Assembly: GCA_023953615.1 (NCBI GenBank)
Contig: JAMLJH010000001.1
Span: 73,362 to 137,361, forward strand
DNA: 64,000 nucleotides
Source: Verrucomicrobiia bacterium
GTDB taxonomy: Bacteria > Verrucomicrobiota > Verrucomicrobiia > Limisphaerales > JADLHS01
Direction: 5' to 3'
The notes below the pieces were generated by a model. That model did not search any database and had not been told where the DNA came from. It saw only the letters and a list, made by a program, of their open reading frames with translations. Both the position numbers and the translations under genes were made by a program. This document shows, piece by piece, positions 37,931-46,710 of the stretch. Every line of letters starts with the position of its first letter. Within the stretch, counting starts at the first letter, position 1.

Positions 37931-38042
37931 GACAGTATTTTGCCCCTTATTTTGGGTCAAGGAGTGTTTCAGCCTCACGCCGGGCAACTTGGACTGCGCC
38001 GGCAGAGCGTAGCGGCGACGGCGCCTTCGGACGGGCGAGTGG
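37931..38042. repeat. 112-bp direct repeat, copy 2
   Basis: Second copy of 37394-37505, about 96 percent identical, offset 537 bp. The weaker similarity continues a further 15-20 bp to the left (CTCTCTGT). Confidence 0.9.
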
Positions 38043-38156
38043 TCATCAGATAAGAGCAAGTTTTCGGGCGCGCGAAAAGCGGTGTCGCGCTCCGCTTGCC
38101 ACCGCACTCCAAGATCGCTCCGGCCAGATGGCGGCGCTTCCGGCGATACTCCAATT

Positions 38157-40091
38157 TCAGACGGAGGCCGTGGTTTTGTTTCCGCGAAAACTCCGCCACC
38201 AGTCCAGAGGCAACAGGCCGAGCGCAATCAGGCCGAGTTGACTGAACACGAAAAGCATGAGCCATTTGAACGCCGCATCCATGAACCCATAACTGTGCAG
38301 GCCGATGCCCAGCATGTTCGTGCCGAACCACGACCACGCCGTGATGATGTTGCCGAAGATGGCGAGATTCATCAGGCCGCGGTCGCGCACCATGCCGCCC
38401 CAGCGCGCGTGCAAAATGAGCGCGTTCCAAATCACGATCAACAACGCGCCATTCTCCTTGGGATCCCAACCCCAGAAGCGGCCCCACGATTGATCCGCCC
38501 AGATGCCGCCCAGCACCGTGCCCGCAAAGCTGAAGAGCGTGGCAAAGCAAACAATGGCGTAAACCATCTTCACCAGCGCCTTGCTGAGCGCAAACTCCTT
38601 CCGCACGGCCAGGATCGGCGTGAACACGCCCAGCACCACATACGTGATGGCCAGCAATCCCGCAAAGAACGTGGACGCGTAACCCAGCGTCACCACCACC
38701 ACGTGCGACGCCAGCCAGAAATTGGTGTCCAACACCGCGCGCATCATTTCCATCGTGTCGCCGCCCAGCGCGAGGTTATGCGCAATCAACAGCGTGATGA
38801 AGCCCGCCAGCCCCGCCATCGCGCTGCCCAGCCCCACCTTGTAAATCCGTTCCAACAACAACCCCAGGACGCACGCGCCCCAGCCGATGAAAATTGCCGA
38901 CGAATACAGGTTGGTAACCGGGGGACGCCCTTCCAACGTCATGCGGAAAATCAAGCCCGCCGTATGCGCCAGAAACGCCAGCACGATGAGGTAAAAGGCG
39001 GAACGTCGCAACGCTTCGGAAACCAGCGGCCACGCTCCGAGCGTCAACAAGGCGATGCCGGCCAGCACAAACGCCGCGATGTAAATGATCGTCGCGTGCA
39101 AAAACAGTTTGGTGCGGTTGAAGTAAAATTCCGCGCGGCCTTTGCTCACCTCTTTTGCGAAGTCCGCCCCCAGCCAGTTCTTGTAACCCGCCACGGCACT
39201 GTTGAATTCCGCGGAATCGCGCTGCGCGTAGCCCTCCGCCATCCGCGCGTAAAACATCACCACCGGCGAAATTTTTTGATCACGAATTGAATCCAGCAAA
39301 CTCGTGCCGACAAAGACCCACGCCTCACGGTCCTCCTGGGGATGCGTGGGCGGCACGACGCGCGGATAGGATTGGTTGGCGGCGGCCTCAACCGTGCGCG
39401 CCAGTTTCAGAAAATGCTCCCGTGCCGCCTGGTCTTCCGCACTGCCGGCCGCCTGCGCGCGCAACGCCTGGATGCCCGCCGGCATGGCCGCTTGATAATC
39501 GGCGAGGAACTGCACGAAATTCGTCACCCCCTCGGGCTTGATGCTGTGCTTCAACCGCTGGTAGATGCTCAGCGCGTTGGCCAGCTTCAACAGTTGTTGC
39601 TGATACGTCGTGCGCACCGAAGCGTCCAACTGGCCCGCCGCGCCGGCCTGCGTCATGATTTCGTCCAGGCTCGGCCGCAGAGCGTTATAGGAATAATAGT
39701 GCAACCCTGATTTTTCCGTGCCCTGGCCATCGAGTTTCAACTCGCTGATCAGGTCCGGATGGTGCATCAGAAAGATGTCGCGGGTATCGGCCACCTCGGG
39801 TTGAAAACAAACCTCCAGCAACCATTCTGAAGAACGCAGCTTCTTGCCGTGCCGCCAGAATTGCCAGGACGGCACCGACTCAATGGGCAGATCACCCGTG
39901 CTGCGGATTTGCAACAGGGAATTGCGCGCGACGGAATCCAGCGGCTGCACGCGGCCATTCAGCAACGCGGGCAGGCGGCCAAATTCGGCGACGTGCATTT
40001 CGCCGTCGGCTTTGGGTTTCATCACCATCACCATTTCCAATCCGAAGATGGCGAGGCAGAACCAGGGAAAAATTTTCAGAATGACTTTCAT
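38157..40091 (-). CDS. ccsA: Cytochrome c biogenesis protein CcsA
   Basis: The heme-handling subunit of system II (Ccs) cytochrome c maturation in the membrane. The 644-aa protein has an N-terminal helix and a long periplasmic part (about residues 30-330, with LNGRVQPLDSVARNSL). The C-terminal about 300 residues have eight helices and contain the tryptophan-rich WWD heme-binding motif WGRFWGWDPKENGAL. Conserved His are seen in SHVVVVTLGY and GLHSYGF. The large N-terminal region resembles fused or extended CcsA proteins of Bacteroidetes and the PVC group. Its ATG overlaps the resB stop by 4 nt. Confidence 0.93.
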   Translation of the reverse strand: MKVILKIFPWFCLAIFGLEMVMVMKPKADGEMHVAEFGRLPALLNGRVQPLDSVARNSLLQIRSTGDLPIESVPSWQFWRHGKKLRSSEWLLEVCFQPEVADTRDIFLMHHPDLISELKLDGQGTEKSGLHYYSYNALRPSLDEIMTQAGAAGQLDASVRTTYQQQLLKLANALSIYQRLKHSIKPEGVTNFVQFLADYQAAMPAGIQALRAQAAGSAEDQAAREHFLKLARTVEAAANQSYPRVVPPTHPQEDREAWVFVGTSLLDSIRDQKISPVVMFYARMAEGYAQRDSAEFNSAVAGYKNWLGADFAKEVSKGRAEFYFNRTKLFLHATIIYIAAFVLAGIALLTLGAWPLVSEALRRSAFYLIVLAFLAHTAGLIFRMTLEGRPPVTNLYSSAIFIGWGACVLGLLLERIYKVGLGSAMAGLAGFITLLIAHNLALGGDTMEMMRAVLDTNFWLASHVVVVTLGYASTFFAGLLAITYVVLGVFTPILAVRKEFALSKALVKMVYAIVCFATLFSFAGTVLGGIWADQSWGRFWGWDPKENGALLIVIWNALILHARWGGMVRDRGLMNLAIFGNIITAWSWFGTNMLGIGLHSYGFMDAAFKWLMLFVFSQLGLIALGLLPLDWWRSFRGNKTTASV

Positions 40092-41242
40092 GCGGTTGCT
40101 TTTCTGCGTCGGGTCGCGAAGCCCACCAGGTGGATCATAAACTGCCAGATCATTCCCGCCGCCACGAGGACGCAGGCGAAGTACGGCGTGAGCCAGCCGG
40201 GATTATCCACCACCTGCAGTACGGTCGCCTGCTCGGTCGCTTCATCGTAACTGGCCTGGAAAAAGGTTTTGCCGCCGTAACGCAGCGGTTCGTTCATCCG
40301 GATGGTCAGTTCGCGGTTCTCCCCGGTGTCAGGACGATCCAAACGGACGCGACTGGAAAAGTTCTTCGGAATGGCCGTGCCGGCGTACCGGTCAAAGCGA
40401 AAATCAATCAGGTGCAGATAAAACGGTTTGTAGTAACGCTCGGGGCGCAGCGCCAACTGATAATCCCGCCCGCCCGCGCTCAAGGTTTGCGGTCGCGCAA
40501 AGTGTCCGGAGACAAAAACGTCCCGCTTCTCCCCGGTGGGGCTGATCAACTCGACAATGGCGGAAGGCACGTCGCGACGATTCATCTCGGTCACCCGCGG
40601 CAACCCGCGCCACCACACCTTGAAATCCTCCGTGTTCTCGGCTTGGACCGGTTCAAACCCGTCGGTGGCCTTGGTGGCGACGGCCGAGTTCGCGTAAAAG
40701 GCCAAAGGCCGCACGTCAAACGGCAGCTCCGGATTGGCCAACTCCCGATCGTGCGTCAGCAGGCTGACCGGGATGGCCACCACCTTGTCCTCCTTGGGAT
40801 CGGACGTGTCCACAATCGCCAGTTCCCAGCGGCCGTTGGATTCCGAGTAGTTGGACGCTTCCCCCTCCTGAATGGTCATGTAACTTTCCACCGAGAGCGT
40901 ATCCGTGAGGAATTGTCCGAGCAGCAACAGCACAATCCCCAAATGGATCATCACGATGCCCACGTGCTTCCAGCCCTTGCGGTAGTAGCGCAAATGCGCG
41001 ACGAACAAATTGATCAGGAACAAGCCGCCGACCAGATAACCGCCGGGGAAAATGGGCAGACGCCAATTCGCGCCGGACGGCTGCCAGTAGATGAACCAAC
41101 TGCGGAAAAACTCGTGCTGCGCCTGGAACAATCCCAATTTCACCTGGGCCAGCGTCCCCCAGAATACCAGGATCAAACCCAACGCCAGTAGAACCACCGC
41201 CAGTTTGACGGAGGAGAAAAAATTAAAGAGCCACTTGCCCAT
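40088..41242 (-). CDS. resB: Cytochrome c biogenesis protein ResB/Ccs1
   Basis: Partner of CcsA in system II cytochrome c maturation, holding apocytochrome at the membrane. The 384-aa protein begins LFNFFSSVKLAVVLLALGLILVFWGTLAQ, the typical first ResB helix. Two further helices around residues 65-115 follow, then a large periplasmic domain (about 130-345), and a final helix before the basic C-terminus. Gene order (376-aa gene, resB, ccsA) with a 1-bp gap and a 4-nt overlap makes an operon. The c-type cytochromes served could include the CxxCH protein at 51.3 kb. Confidence 0.9.
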   Translation of the reverse strand: MGKWLFNFFSSVKLAVVLLALGLILVFWGTLAQVKLGLFQAQHEFFRSWFIYWQPSGANWRLPIFPGGYLVGGLFLINLFVAHLRYYRKGWKHVGIVMIHLGIVLLLLGQFLTDTLSVESYMTIQEGEASNYSESNGRWELAIVDTSDPKEDKVVAIPVSLLTHDRELANPELPFDVRPLAFYANSAVATKATDGFEPVQAENTEDFKVWWRGLPRVTEMNRRDVPSAIVELISPTGEKRDVFVSGHFARPQTLSAGGRDYQLALRPERYYKPFYLHLIDFRFDRYAGTAIPKNFSSRVRLDRPDTGENRELTIRMNEPLRYGGKTFFQASYDEATEQATVLQVVDNPGWLTPYFACVLVAAGMIWQFMIHLVGFATRRRKATA

Positions 41243-41243
41243 G

Positions 41244-42374
41244 TTAGTACTTCACTCCCTTGACGAACGCGGCAAACGCCTCCTTTTGCGCCTGCACCAA
41301 TTTTTCGTCGCCCATCAATTTGTAAAACCAAGTCGCGCCATTCTGCGGGACGATGGCCGCCACGGTCAACGTCGGTTTCTGGGTGCGCGCGTCAGCGCCG
41401 CTCATCTCGATCAACGTAGCCGCGCCGACGCTCGTTTCAATCTTCCGCGCCTGGCGTTCCACTTCGGCATCGCTCCAGGGCGGCAAGCCCAATTGTCCCC
41501 GCCAACGATTCACATTGGCGACCAATCCGCCACCGTCGCCCGGCGACGTGCTGACGTTCACCGCCGCCTGCTCCCCGGCGGGATCAGCAATCACAAACTT
41601 CGCGAACAAAAACTGGCCGCCGTCCATTTCCTGCCAACCGCCCGGCACCGTCCAGGTCGGCCCTCCCTGACGCGTGCGAGCCGCGGCTGTCGCCCCGGGG
41701 CCGCGGTCGCCAGCCAGCGGCGGATGTCCCGCCGGTAATTCCGGACCCGGCGCCGCTTCAATCTTTACCGATTGCAGAAACTGTAAAAACTTCGGCTTCT
41801 CCGCCTCGACCAATTCACCGTCGCCTTGCAACTTGAAGAACCAACTATTTGCGCCCCGGTGCAACATGACGGTGACGATGCGCGTTTCCGCTCCGGACGC
41901 CGATGACCCGTTGATCTCGAACATTTTCGCCGGCTCGCCGCCAACCGCGACGGATTTGAGCTGCTCCGCGGCTTCCGCTTCCGCCAATTCCGGCATGCCG
42001 ACCTGTTGCCGCCACATGTTGACGATCAACGCCTCGCGCCCATCCATTCCGGGCAACGGAGTAATGGCGACCTGGGCCATTTGGTTGCTCGCTCCCCGGA
42101 TACTGAAACCCGCCACGCGCATCTGGCCGGCGCCCTCATCGTGCCAGCCCGCCGGGACGGTATAAGTGACCTCCGGTTGCGCGGGCATCGCGTGCGGATT
42201 TTCTCCGGGCGCATGGATGTGATGGGCGTCGGTTGCAACCGCGGGCGGACGCTCCTTTGGAACGTGATACACGCGGATTTTATCCGCTGCCGAAGCGGTC
42301 AGAATCCCGCACATAAAAATGCCGAGATGCCACTGCCATCGGTAAGGAAAAACCACCTGCGGATAACGACGCAT
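41244..42374 (-). CDS. Exported protein with internal duplication, ccs operon
   Basis: A 376-aa protein of no named family. Hydrophobic residues about 14-29 look like a signal peptide. The mature part holds two copies of one domain of about 130 residues. Copy 1 (about 70-205) begins YTVPAGWHDEGAGQM and copy 2 (about 243-376) begins WTVPGGWQEMDGGQ. Both share a NMWRQQVGMPELAEAE/NRWRGQLGLPPWSDAE segment and end NSWFFKLQGDGELV..KFLQFLQSVK / ATWFYKLMGDEKLV..AFAAFVKGVK. It stops 1 bp before resB, so it likely acts with cytochrome c maturation or electron transport, but it has no heme-binding CxxCH. Confidence 0.8.
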   Translation of the reverse strand: MRRYPQVVFPYRWQWHLGIFMCGILTASAADKIRVYHVPKERPPAVATDAHHIHAPGENPHAMPAQPEVTYTVPAGWHDEGAGQMRVAGFSIRGASNQMAQVAITPLPGMDGREALIVNMWRQQVGMPELAEAEAAEQLKSVAVGGEPAKMFEINGSSASGAETRIVTVMLHRGANSWFFKLQGDGELVEAEKPKFLQFLQSVKIEAAPGPELPAGHPPLAGDRGPGATAAARTRQGGPTWTVPGGWQEMDGGQFLFAKFVIADPAGEQAAVNVSTSPGDGGGLVANVNRWRGQLGLPPWSDAEVERQARKIETSVGAATLIEMSGADARTQKPTLTVAAIVPQNGATWFYKLMGDEKLVQAQKEAFAAFVKGVKY

Positions 42375-42448
42375 CCTCTGTTTGTACTTTTTTTACCCCT
42401 CGACGGCAAGCCGCGCTTTAGCGCCATTCAACACGACCCCACCGCGCG

Positions 42449-42551
42449 CAACTGGTTCTCGTAGTCATACTCAAAGACCCGCCGGCTATCGTTGGTCAGG
42501 TTGCTGTTGAAGTCATGGGAAAAGGAGATGGCAGATGGGAGATGGAAGTTG
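42449..42551 (-). pseudogene. RHS core fragment 1
   Basis: Translated on the minus strand this gives NLTNDSRRVFEYDYENQL, the same segment as in the large RHS piece at 47.9-48.1 kb. The DNA match extends about 100 bp and is not part of any long frame. Confidence 0.75.
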
Positions 42552-42604
42552 CTTACCATGTTACTAGTTCTACTTCTTCTTCATCAAACTGCGGGAAAGT
42601 TTAT

Positions 42605-43066
42605 TCACCACCACTGCCTGTCTCTGAGCGGCAGTGAAAACTCGCTTGCCGTTGGCTCCAATCGAATTTCCACAACGTATCGGAAGTTTTGAGCTTCGGC
42701 ACTATACCAAAAATTCTTAAACGCTAAGATTCTAGCCTCGTCATATTGGACCTGGAGCAGCTTGGGTTGTTTCCATGTGATTTTGAGTCCTTTAATGTGG
42801 TCGGCGGCAAAGACGGCCGGATTGATCCGTTCATCAGACGGGCGCTTGCCTCCCGTCTGCACCAGATAGATCGAGGTGACCGTTGAAGTGGTTGCACCGG
42901 CATCACCTTCGACTAACACGGCCTCTATTTGGGAGTCGGGAGACTTGAAGCGGTTCACCTCTTTGTATTCCCATTTACCCGCCAGCGTATCATCGCCACA
43001 ACCAGCCACCAAGCACACTCCAGCGAGAGCGGTCAATTGCCAAATCAATAAATGTATTAATTTCAT
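42605..43066 (-). CDS. Putative lipoprotein beside RHS fragments
   Basis: A 153-aa protein starting MKLIHLLIWQLTALAGVCLVAGC, a clear lipoprotein signal with lipobox LVAGC (Cys about residue 23). The remaining 130 residues have no recognised domain. An in-frame start 18 nt upstream is possible. It lies between two RHS core fragments, in the place where toxin tips or immunity proteins would be expected. A periplasmic immunity lipoprotein is one possibility, without direct support. Confidence 0.6.
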   Translation of the reverse strand: MKLIHLLIWQLTALAGVCLVAGCGDDTLAGKWEYKEVNRFKSPDSQIEAVLVEGDAGATTSTVTSIYLVQTGGKRPSDERINPAVFAADHIKGLKITWKQPKLLQVQYDEARILAFKNFWYSAEAQNFRYVVEIRLEPTASEFSLPLRDRQWW

Positions 43067-43104
43067 CTCAAAATTTTCAACCACATGGGCCTGGCCTTTT
43101 TAGG

Positions 43105-43165
43105 GTGGATAATAAGCGTGCGCCAGTGCGGCATGGTCCGTTCGGGCGAGCAACCCGCCAATCCC
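43105..43165 (-). pseudogene. RHS core fragment 2
   Basis: The minus-strand translation resembles GIGGLLARTDHAALAHAYY, matching the main RHS piece, with an internal deletion compared with 47650-47760. Confidence 0.7.
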
Positions 43166-43295
43166 GCTGGCGCTTGGCCGCGTGCCGCTGCGAGTGGCAT
43201 TGGTCAGTTCATTCAGCGTGTTCACTTTTGAAAAGCCGCGCCCGTGCAAAACTCATGACATGTCGGGTGCATTGGTCGGACGTGTACGGTTCGCT

Positions 43296-43547
43296 TTATT
43301 GACTGTCCGTATCAAGAAAGTAGTCAAAGTTTCCGCGAGTAAGCCGGCCAGTCAAAAGTGCCGATACCTGCTCAAGAGCCTCACCAATCACAGGGTAGGA
43401 TTCATACATTGGATCATTATCGCCGTACCCTAGGATCAGTCTGATTTTCTCAAACTCTTCACTGCTCAATGTAACAGTGCTAACGAGCAAGTCGTTTGAC
43501 TTATTGAAGATTGAAATATACCGGTGTAATTTCGCAGGGTTTCTCAT
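43296..43547 (-). CDS. Small cytosolic protein, candidate immunity protein
   Basis: An 83-aa acidic protein (start MRNPAKLHRYISIFNK, end NFDYFLDTDSQ) with no signal peptide, directly after an RHS C-terminal fragment and overlapping its 3' end by about 47 bp. Size, acidity and position fit an immunity protein for an RHS-type toxin; the family is not recognised with certainty. A start at 43568 is also possible. Confidence 0.55.
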   Translation of the reverse strand: MRNPAKLHRYISIFNKSNDLLVSTVTLSSEEFEKIRLILGYGDNDPMYESYPVIGEALEQVSALLTGRLTRGNFDYFLDTDSQ

Positions 43548-43860
43548 TGTATTCACGGTTCCACACATTTAGTTGAATCCGCAGGTTTGAGTTGCGCACC
43601 AGAATTTCCATCGAATTCACCAAGATGCCATACGGATCGTAGTTGTAGCGCGCCACCACCTGGCCGTTGGTGTTGATCAAACACGTCACGTTGCCGTTGC
43701 CATCACAGTGATAATAGGCGTACGCCAGTGCGGATTCCGGAGTGTGGAGTGCGGAATGGTCCGCTCGGGCGAGCACCCCACCAATCCCGCCCGGCACCTT
43801 GTCCGGCAGACCGAACAGATCTTTGATTAGCGTTGCCATGATAAAAAAGAGTCGCTTCAC
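43501..43860 (-). pseudogene. RHS core fragment 3 with short divergent tip
   Basis: A 119-aa frame. It begins FGLPDKVPGGIGGVLARADHSALHTPESALAYAYYHCDGNGNVTCLI, continues NGQVVARYNYDPYGILV, and then diverges into about 40 residues ending NEKPCEITPVYFNLQ. The first part is nearly identical to residues of the large RHS piece at 47.6-47.8 kb. It lacks the rest of the RHS shell and the usual DPxG..N boundary, so it is a displaced fragment. Confidence 0.75.
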
Positions 43861-44468
43861 ACCAATGCCGCTTTGCGTTCATGCAGCCAGTTCACTGCCG
43901 CATCGAGGTTTTCCAGCTCGCCCAACCACTTCACGTTCAGTTTGGACTTCAACCCGCCCCGGTCGAACAGCGCCAGGCAGGGTTGATCCACGAACCGGCT
44001 GGTGTACTTGATCGCTTCAAACCCCGCCGGATGCTGCTGCAATGCCAGTGCCCAGTCCTGCGGGATGCTGAGGTCCTCGTCGAGGAGGCTGGACTTGTCC
44101 ACGCCCATGGCCTCTCTCGTTCGCTCCGTGCTTACGGCGCAGACCCGGAGTTCCGGGACGGTGATCTGGCTGACGCACCGGCCGGTCCATTTGCTGATGG
44201 CAATGGTGCAGTCGTTCTGAAACACATCATCTCCGAACCCTTCCCACAGGCACGTTTGAATGTTCGCCCCGACGTAAAGCAGCGGGTAAAGGGAACGGGC
44301 ATGCGAGAACCGGTGATAGTCATGAATCCCAAAGTCCAGCGCCGGCACCGCCGCCCGATGCACGCGAAACCACGTTCGCGCCGGTTGCCGCGTGACCGGA
44401 ATGGTTTTGGTGTCGAAATCCGCCCCGGGCCGAAGCAGGGTGCGGGCGGGCCTGGGCTTACCCGGCAT
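43857..44468 (-). CDS. RES-domain toxin (NAD-depleting type)
   Basis: A 203-aa RES-domain protein, the toxin half of a RES/Xre type II toxin-antitoxin pair. Characterised relatives (MbcT, ParT, Res) degrade or transfer from NAD+. The characteristic Arg is in WFRVHR (about residues 33-38), the Glu in YVGANIQTCLWEGF (about residue 76), and the Ser region in ISKWTGRCVSQI or the later CLALFDRGGL part. Its start overlaps the antitoxin's end by 11 nt, antitoxin gene first. The pair sits inside the RHS fragment array. Confidence 0.82.
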   Translation of the reverse strand: MPGKPRPARTLLRPGADFDTKTIPVTRQPARTWFRVHRAAVPALDFGIHDYHRFSHARSLYPLLYVGANIQTCLWEGFGDDVFQNDCTIAISKWTGRCVSQITVPELRVCAVSTERTREAMGVDKSSLLDEDLSIPQDWALALQQHPAGFEAIKYTSRFVDQPCLALFDRGGLKSKLNVKWLGELENLDAAVNWLHERKAALV

Positions 44469-45036
44469 AGGCTTGGGCGGCCTGACAGACCTGCTTCACC
44501 TTGCCTTCCCGCAGCAAGTCCAACGGCCGCTTGCCGCCGAGACTCGACTTCGTTTGCAGAAAGAAAAGGAGCTTCCCCCAGGCATCCAAGCCTGGATCTT
44601 GATTGAGGCCATCGAGCACTTCCGTCAACCCGGCCAGCACCTGGCCATGCTCGTCAAACTGCCAGCGCGGAAACCGCGCGGCCTGCAGGCGCTCCTCACG
44701 CCACGCCAGCAACCGTCCGGCCTCCAGCCGCTTCAACACGGCGGTTTTGGAAATTCGCAGCAGCCGCGCCACCTCTTCCGAGGACAGGCTGCCACCCTCC
44801 GCCTCCGCCAGTTTCTGCCGCGCCTCCATGCCCCGGGCCACCGCCAGCGCGAACTTGTCCTGGCGCGTCTCTTTCGTCCCGATGGTCATGGTGAACGCCA
44901 TATAGGCCAGGCGAGCCAGGGCGGTTGAACTCTGTCCGCGGTGCTTGCGGATGACCTCGGTAAACTCCTTTACCACCGCCCGCTTTTCGGCCGGTAAATC
45001 CTCCAGCACGATGCTGGTTTCAAGTGTCTTTGGCAT
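44458..45036 (-). CDS. Xre/MbcA/ParS-type antitoxin
   Basis: A 192-aa partner of the RES toxin. A helix-turn-helix-like stretch (LSSEEVARLLRISKTAVLKRLEAGRLLAWR, about residues 83-112) is followed by a C-terminal toxin-binding part (LDAWGKLLFFLQTKSSLGGKRPLDLLREGKVKQVCQAA), matching the P-wL..N..L.GrsPl.ll..G pattern of the family. The N-terminal about 70 residues are an extra helical region. The start MPKTLE at 45036 is preferred to an upstream frame extension. Such antitoxins usually repress their own promoter. Confidence 0.8.
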   Translation of the reverse strand: MPKTLETSIVLEDLPAEKRAVVKEFTEVIRKHRGQSSTALARLAYMAFTMTIGTKETRQDKFALAVARGMEARQKLAEAEGGSLSSEEVARLLRISKTAVLKRLEAGRLLAWREERLQAARFPRWQFDEHGQVLAGLTEVLDGLNQDPGLDAWGKLLFFLQTKSSLGGKRPLDLLREGKVKQVCQAAQAYAG

Positions 45037-45147
45037 ATCTGACTGTAGAATCGTCTCGTCTTGGTTGATTGTCAACCTTGTAAACCTAGAACACCAGCCC
45101 AATTTCCGTAAATCTTGGCCAAAGTGGCCTCAGCCACGGACTACGTT

Positions 45148-45190
45148 GGTCTGCAACCACGCGCTGCCCGTCCAGCCATAGTCTCGCAGC
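45148..45190 (-). pseudogene. RHS core fragment 4
   Basis: About 40 bp encode DYGWTGSAWLQTN on the minus strand, followed by the 16-bp motif CGGCCTGACGGCGCGG at 45191-45206. No long frame. Confidence 0.65.
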
Positions 45191-45296
45191 CGGCCTGACG
45201 GCGCGGGGCGGCGAGCATTGGGGTGAGTTGTTGCGCCAGAGATTTCCTCGTCACCGTTGGTACGAAACAGTCACTTCCTTCGACGGCTACTCGACG

Positions 45297-46076
45297 TTAA
45301 TTTTTCTTGTCGTTAAGTCGCTTGCACAGGTCTTCCGTTTCCTTTGAGGAGAACATTTCGCAGCCTGCCTCCACAATAGTCTGAAGATCCTCTCTCGATT
45401 TGATCTGCTTGAGAGTGACACCTTGGATTGCTCGAGCGAAAACCTTCCCCTTCTTCGCTTTAAGGCTGTATGCAACTAACGAAGTAACTGTGTCCAACCT
45501 ATCCTTTTCATCCAACACATCACCGACAGAATTCGTCTTTGAATCTTTCAAAGCAAGCATCCTATTTAGCATCATGCTCTCATAAACATCTAACCTATCA
45601 TTCTTCAACGCTAAATAAGCGCCAGCAGTAATATTACGATCACTGCCAAGACGAAGCACGTTTGTCGCGGCGACAAAGGCCTCATCATTGCGTTCGAGCA
45701 TAAGTTTAGCTCCGCCAAGCAAATCCCATCCCTTCCAATCGTTTGTGTATGTGTTGACGTACAACTGCGCCAAATCTGCCGCTTGGGAAAACAGACCGCA
45801 TAAGGCATACGTCCTCGCGATGGGGAGCTTCATCTTGACGGTCATGTTATTCGAATTCGAAAGGTAGAAGCTGATCATTTTCAGCGTCGTGTCTTCCCCG
45901 CTAAATTTTGTGGCTTGTTCGAGCGTCAGTTTGCCGTCCGCATACTGTTCAAGTTTTTCGCGGATTCTTGTTGACTCCCCGGCTGAGAGCTTCGGGAAAT
46001 CAAGCTCGCCCGCCGACAGCGGTGAGGAAAAACAAACCAACACTGCCAAAAGGCATACTAAATACAATTCATTCAT
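45297..46076 (-). CDS. Exported helical-repeat protein of unknown function
   Basis: A 259-aa protein with a signal peptide (about residues 1-22, ending LSA). The remainder is helical with TPR-like features (RTYALCGLFSQAADLAQLYVN, WKGWDLLGGAKLMLERNDEAFVAATNVLRLG). No family is recognised. It lies between two RHS fragments and its base composition is more AT-rich than the housekeeping genes, suggesting it came with the island. Confidence 0.65.
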   Translation of the reverse strand: MNELYLVCLLAVLVCFSSPLSAGELDFPKLSAGESTRIREKLEQYADGKLTLEQATKFSGEDTTLKMISFYLSNSNNMTVKMKLPIARTYALCGLFSQAADLAQLYVNTYTNDWKGWDLLGGAKLMLERNDEAFVAATNVLRLGSDRNITAGAYLALKNDRLDVYESMMLNRMLALKDSKTNSVGDVLDEKDRLDTVTSLVAYSLKAKKGKVFARAIQGVTLKQIKSREDLQTIVEAGCEMFSSKETEDLCKRLNDKKN

Positions 46077-46177
46077 AATTTTAGCAGTTGAAGACTAAAT
46101 CCTAAAACCTACGGCTAAATCCAATCTTCGCTGATGTACACTTTTCCAGCTTAAAACCGCCTCTTTCAAATCCAATT

Positions 46178-46399
46178 TCAAGGAAAAGAGGCCAGTTCTT
46201 GGTTTTGTTCACTCATGGCCTTCACGCCAACGTGCCTTTCCGCCACCGGTACAGTCACGTTGTTGGCATTCCGTTCCTGCACCACCGTCATGCCGTCATA
46301 GATATACCGAACCTCATTGGTCTGCAACCATGCGCTGCCCGTCCAGCCATAGTCCTGCCGCCGGCCTGACGGCGCGGATCTGCGAACATTTCGGAACAT
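46178..46399 (-). pseudogene. RHS core fragment 5
   Basis: A 73-aa frame containing QDYGWTGSAWLQTNEVRY and IYDGMTVVQERNANN, nearly identical to the main RHS piece, ending in an unrelated short tail. The 16-bp motif CGGCCTGACGGCGCGG (46362-46377) sits at its upstream edge. Confidence 0.75.
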
Positions 46400-46480
46400 T
46401 CAACCCGCAAGCAGCATTCGGAGTTTCCAGCGACCACTGATTTCTTTCTCGCCGTTTGTGCAGGACATCGGTGTTGCGTT

Positions 46481-46705
46481 TCAAAGTTCGTTCTCCTCTA
46501 ACTCGACAAAATTCTCTGTGTGATAACCGGAATAGATTTTCCCTGTCTTCCGGTTCACAACAACACAGTGACCAGGCATATTCGAAATTTCCCCCAAGAA
46601 AATGTAAGCGACTCCGCGACGAAACGGATACTTTCGGTGGAAACTGACTGGTGTCGGCGAAGGTTCAAATTTAACCAGACTGAGCTTTCTTGGCATTTTA
46701 GACAT
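46481..46705 (-). CDS. Small protein after RHS toxin, candidate immunity protein
   Basis: A 74-aa protein (MSKMPRKLSLVKFEP ... YHTENFVELEENEL) starting 5 bp after the stop of the RHS toxin gene, same strand. The middle, YIFLGEISNMPGHCVVVNRKTGKIYSGYH, looks like a compact alpha/beta fold. Position and size fit a cognate immunity protein; the family is not identified. Confidence 0.6.
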   Translation of the reverse strand: MSKMPRKLSLVKFEPSPTPVSFHRKYPFRRGVAYIFLGEISNMPGHCVVVNRKTGKIYSGYHTENFVELEENEL

Positions 46706-46710
46706 AAAAC

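Noticed and set aside
37394..38042. 112-bp repeats with small genes as integron attC sites
   Set aside because: No GTTRRRY/RYYYAAC core pair could be found in the repeat, and no integron integrase is nearby.
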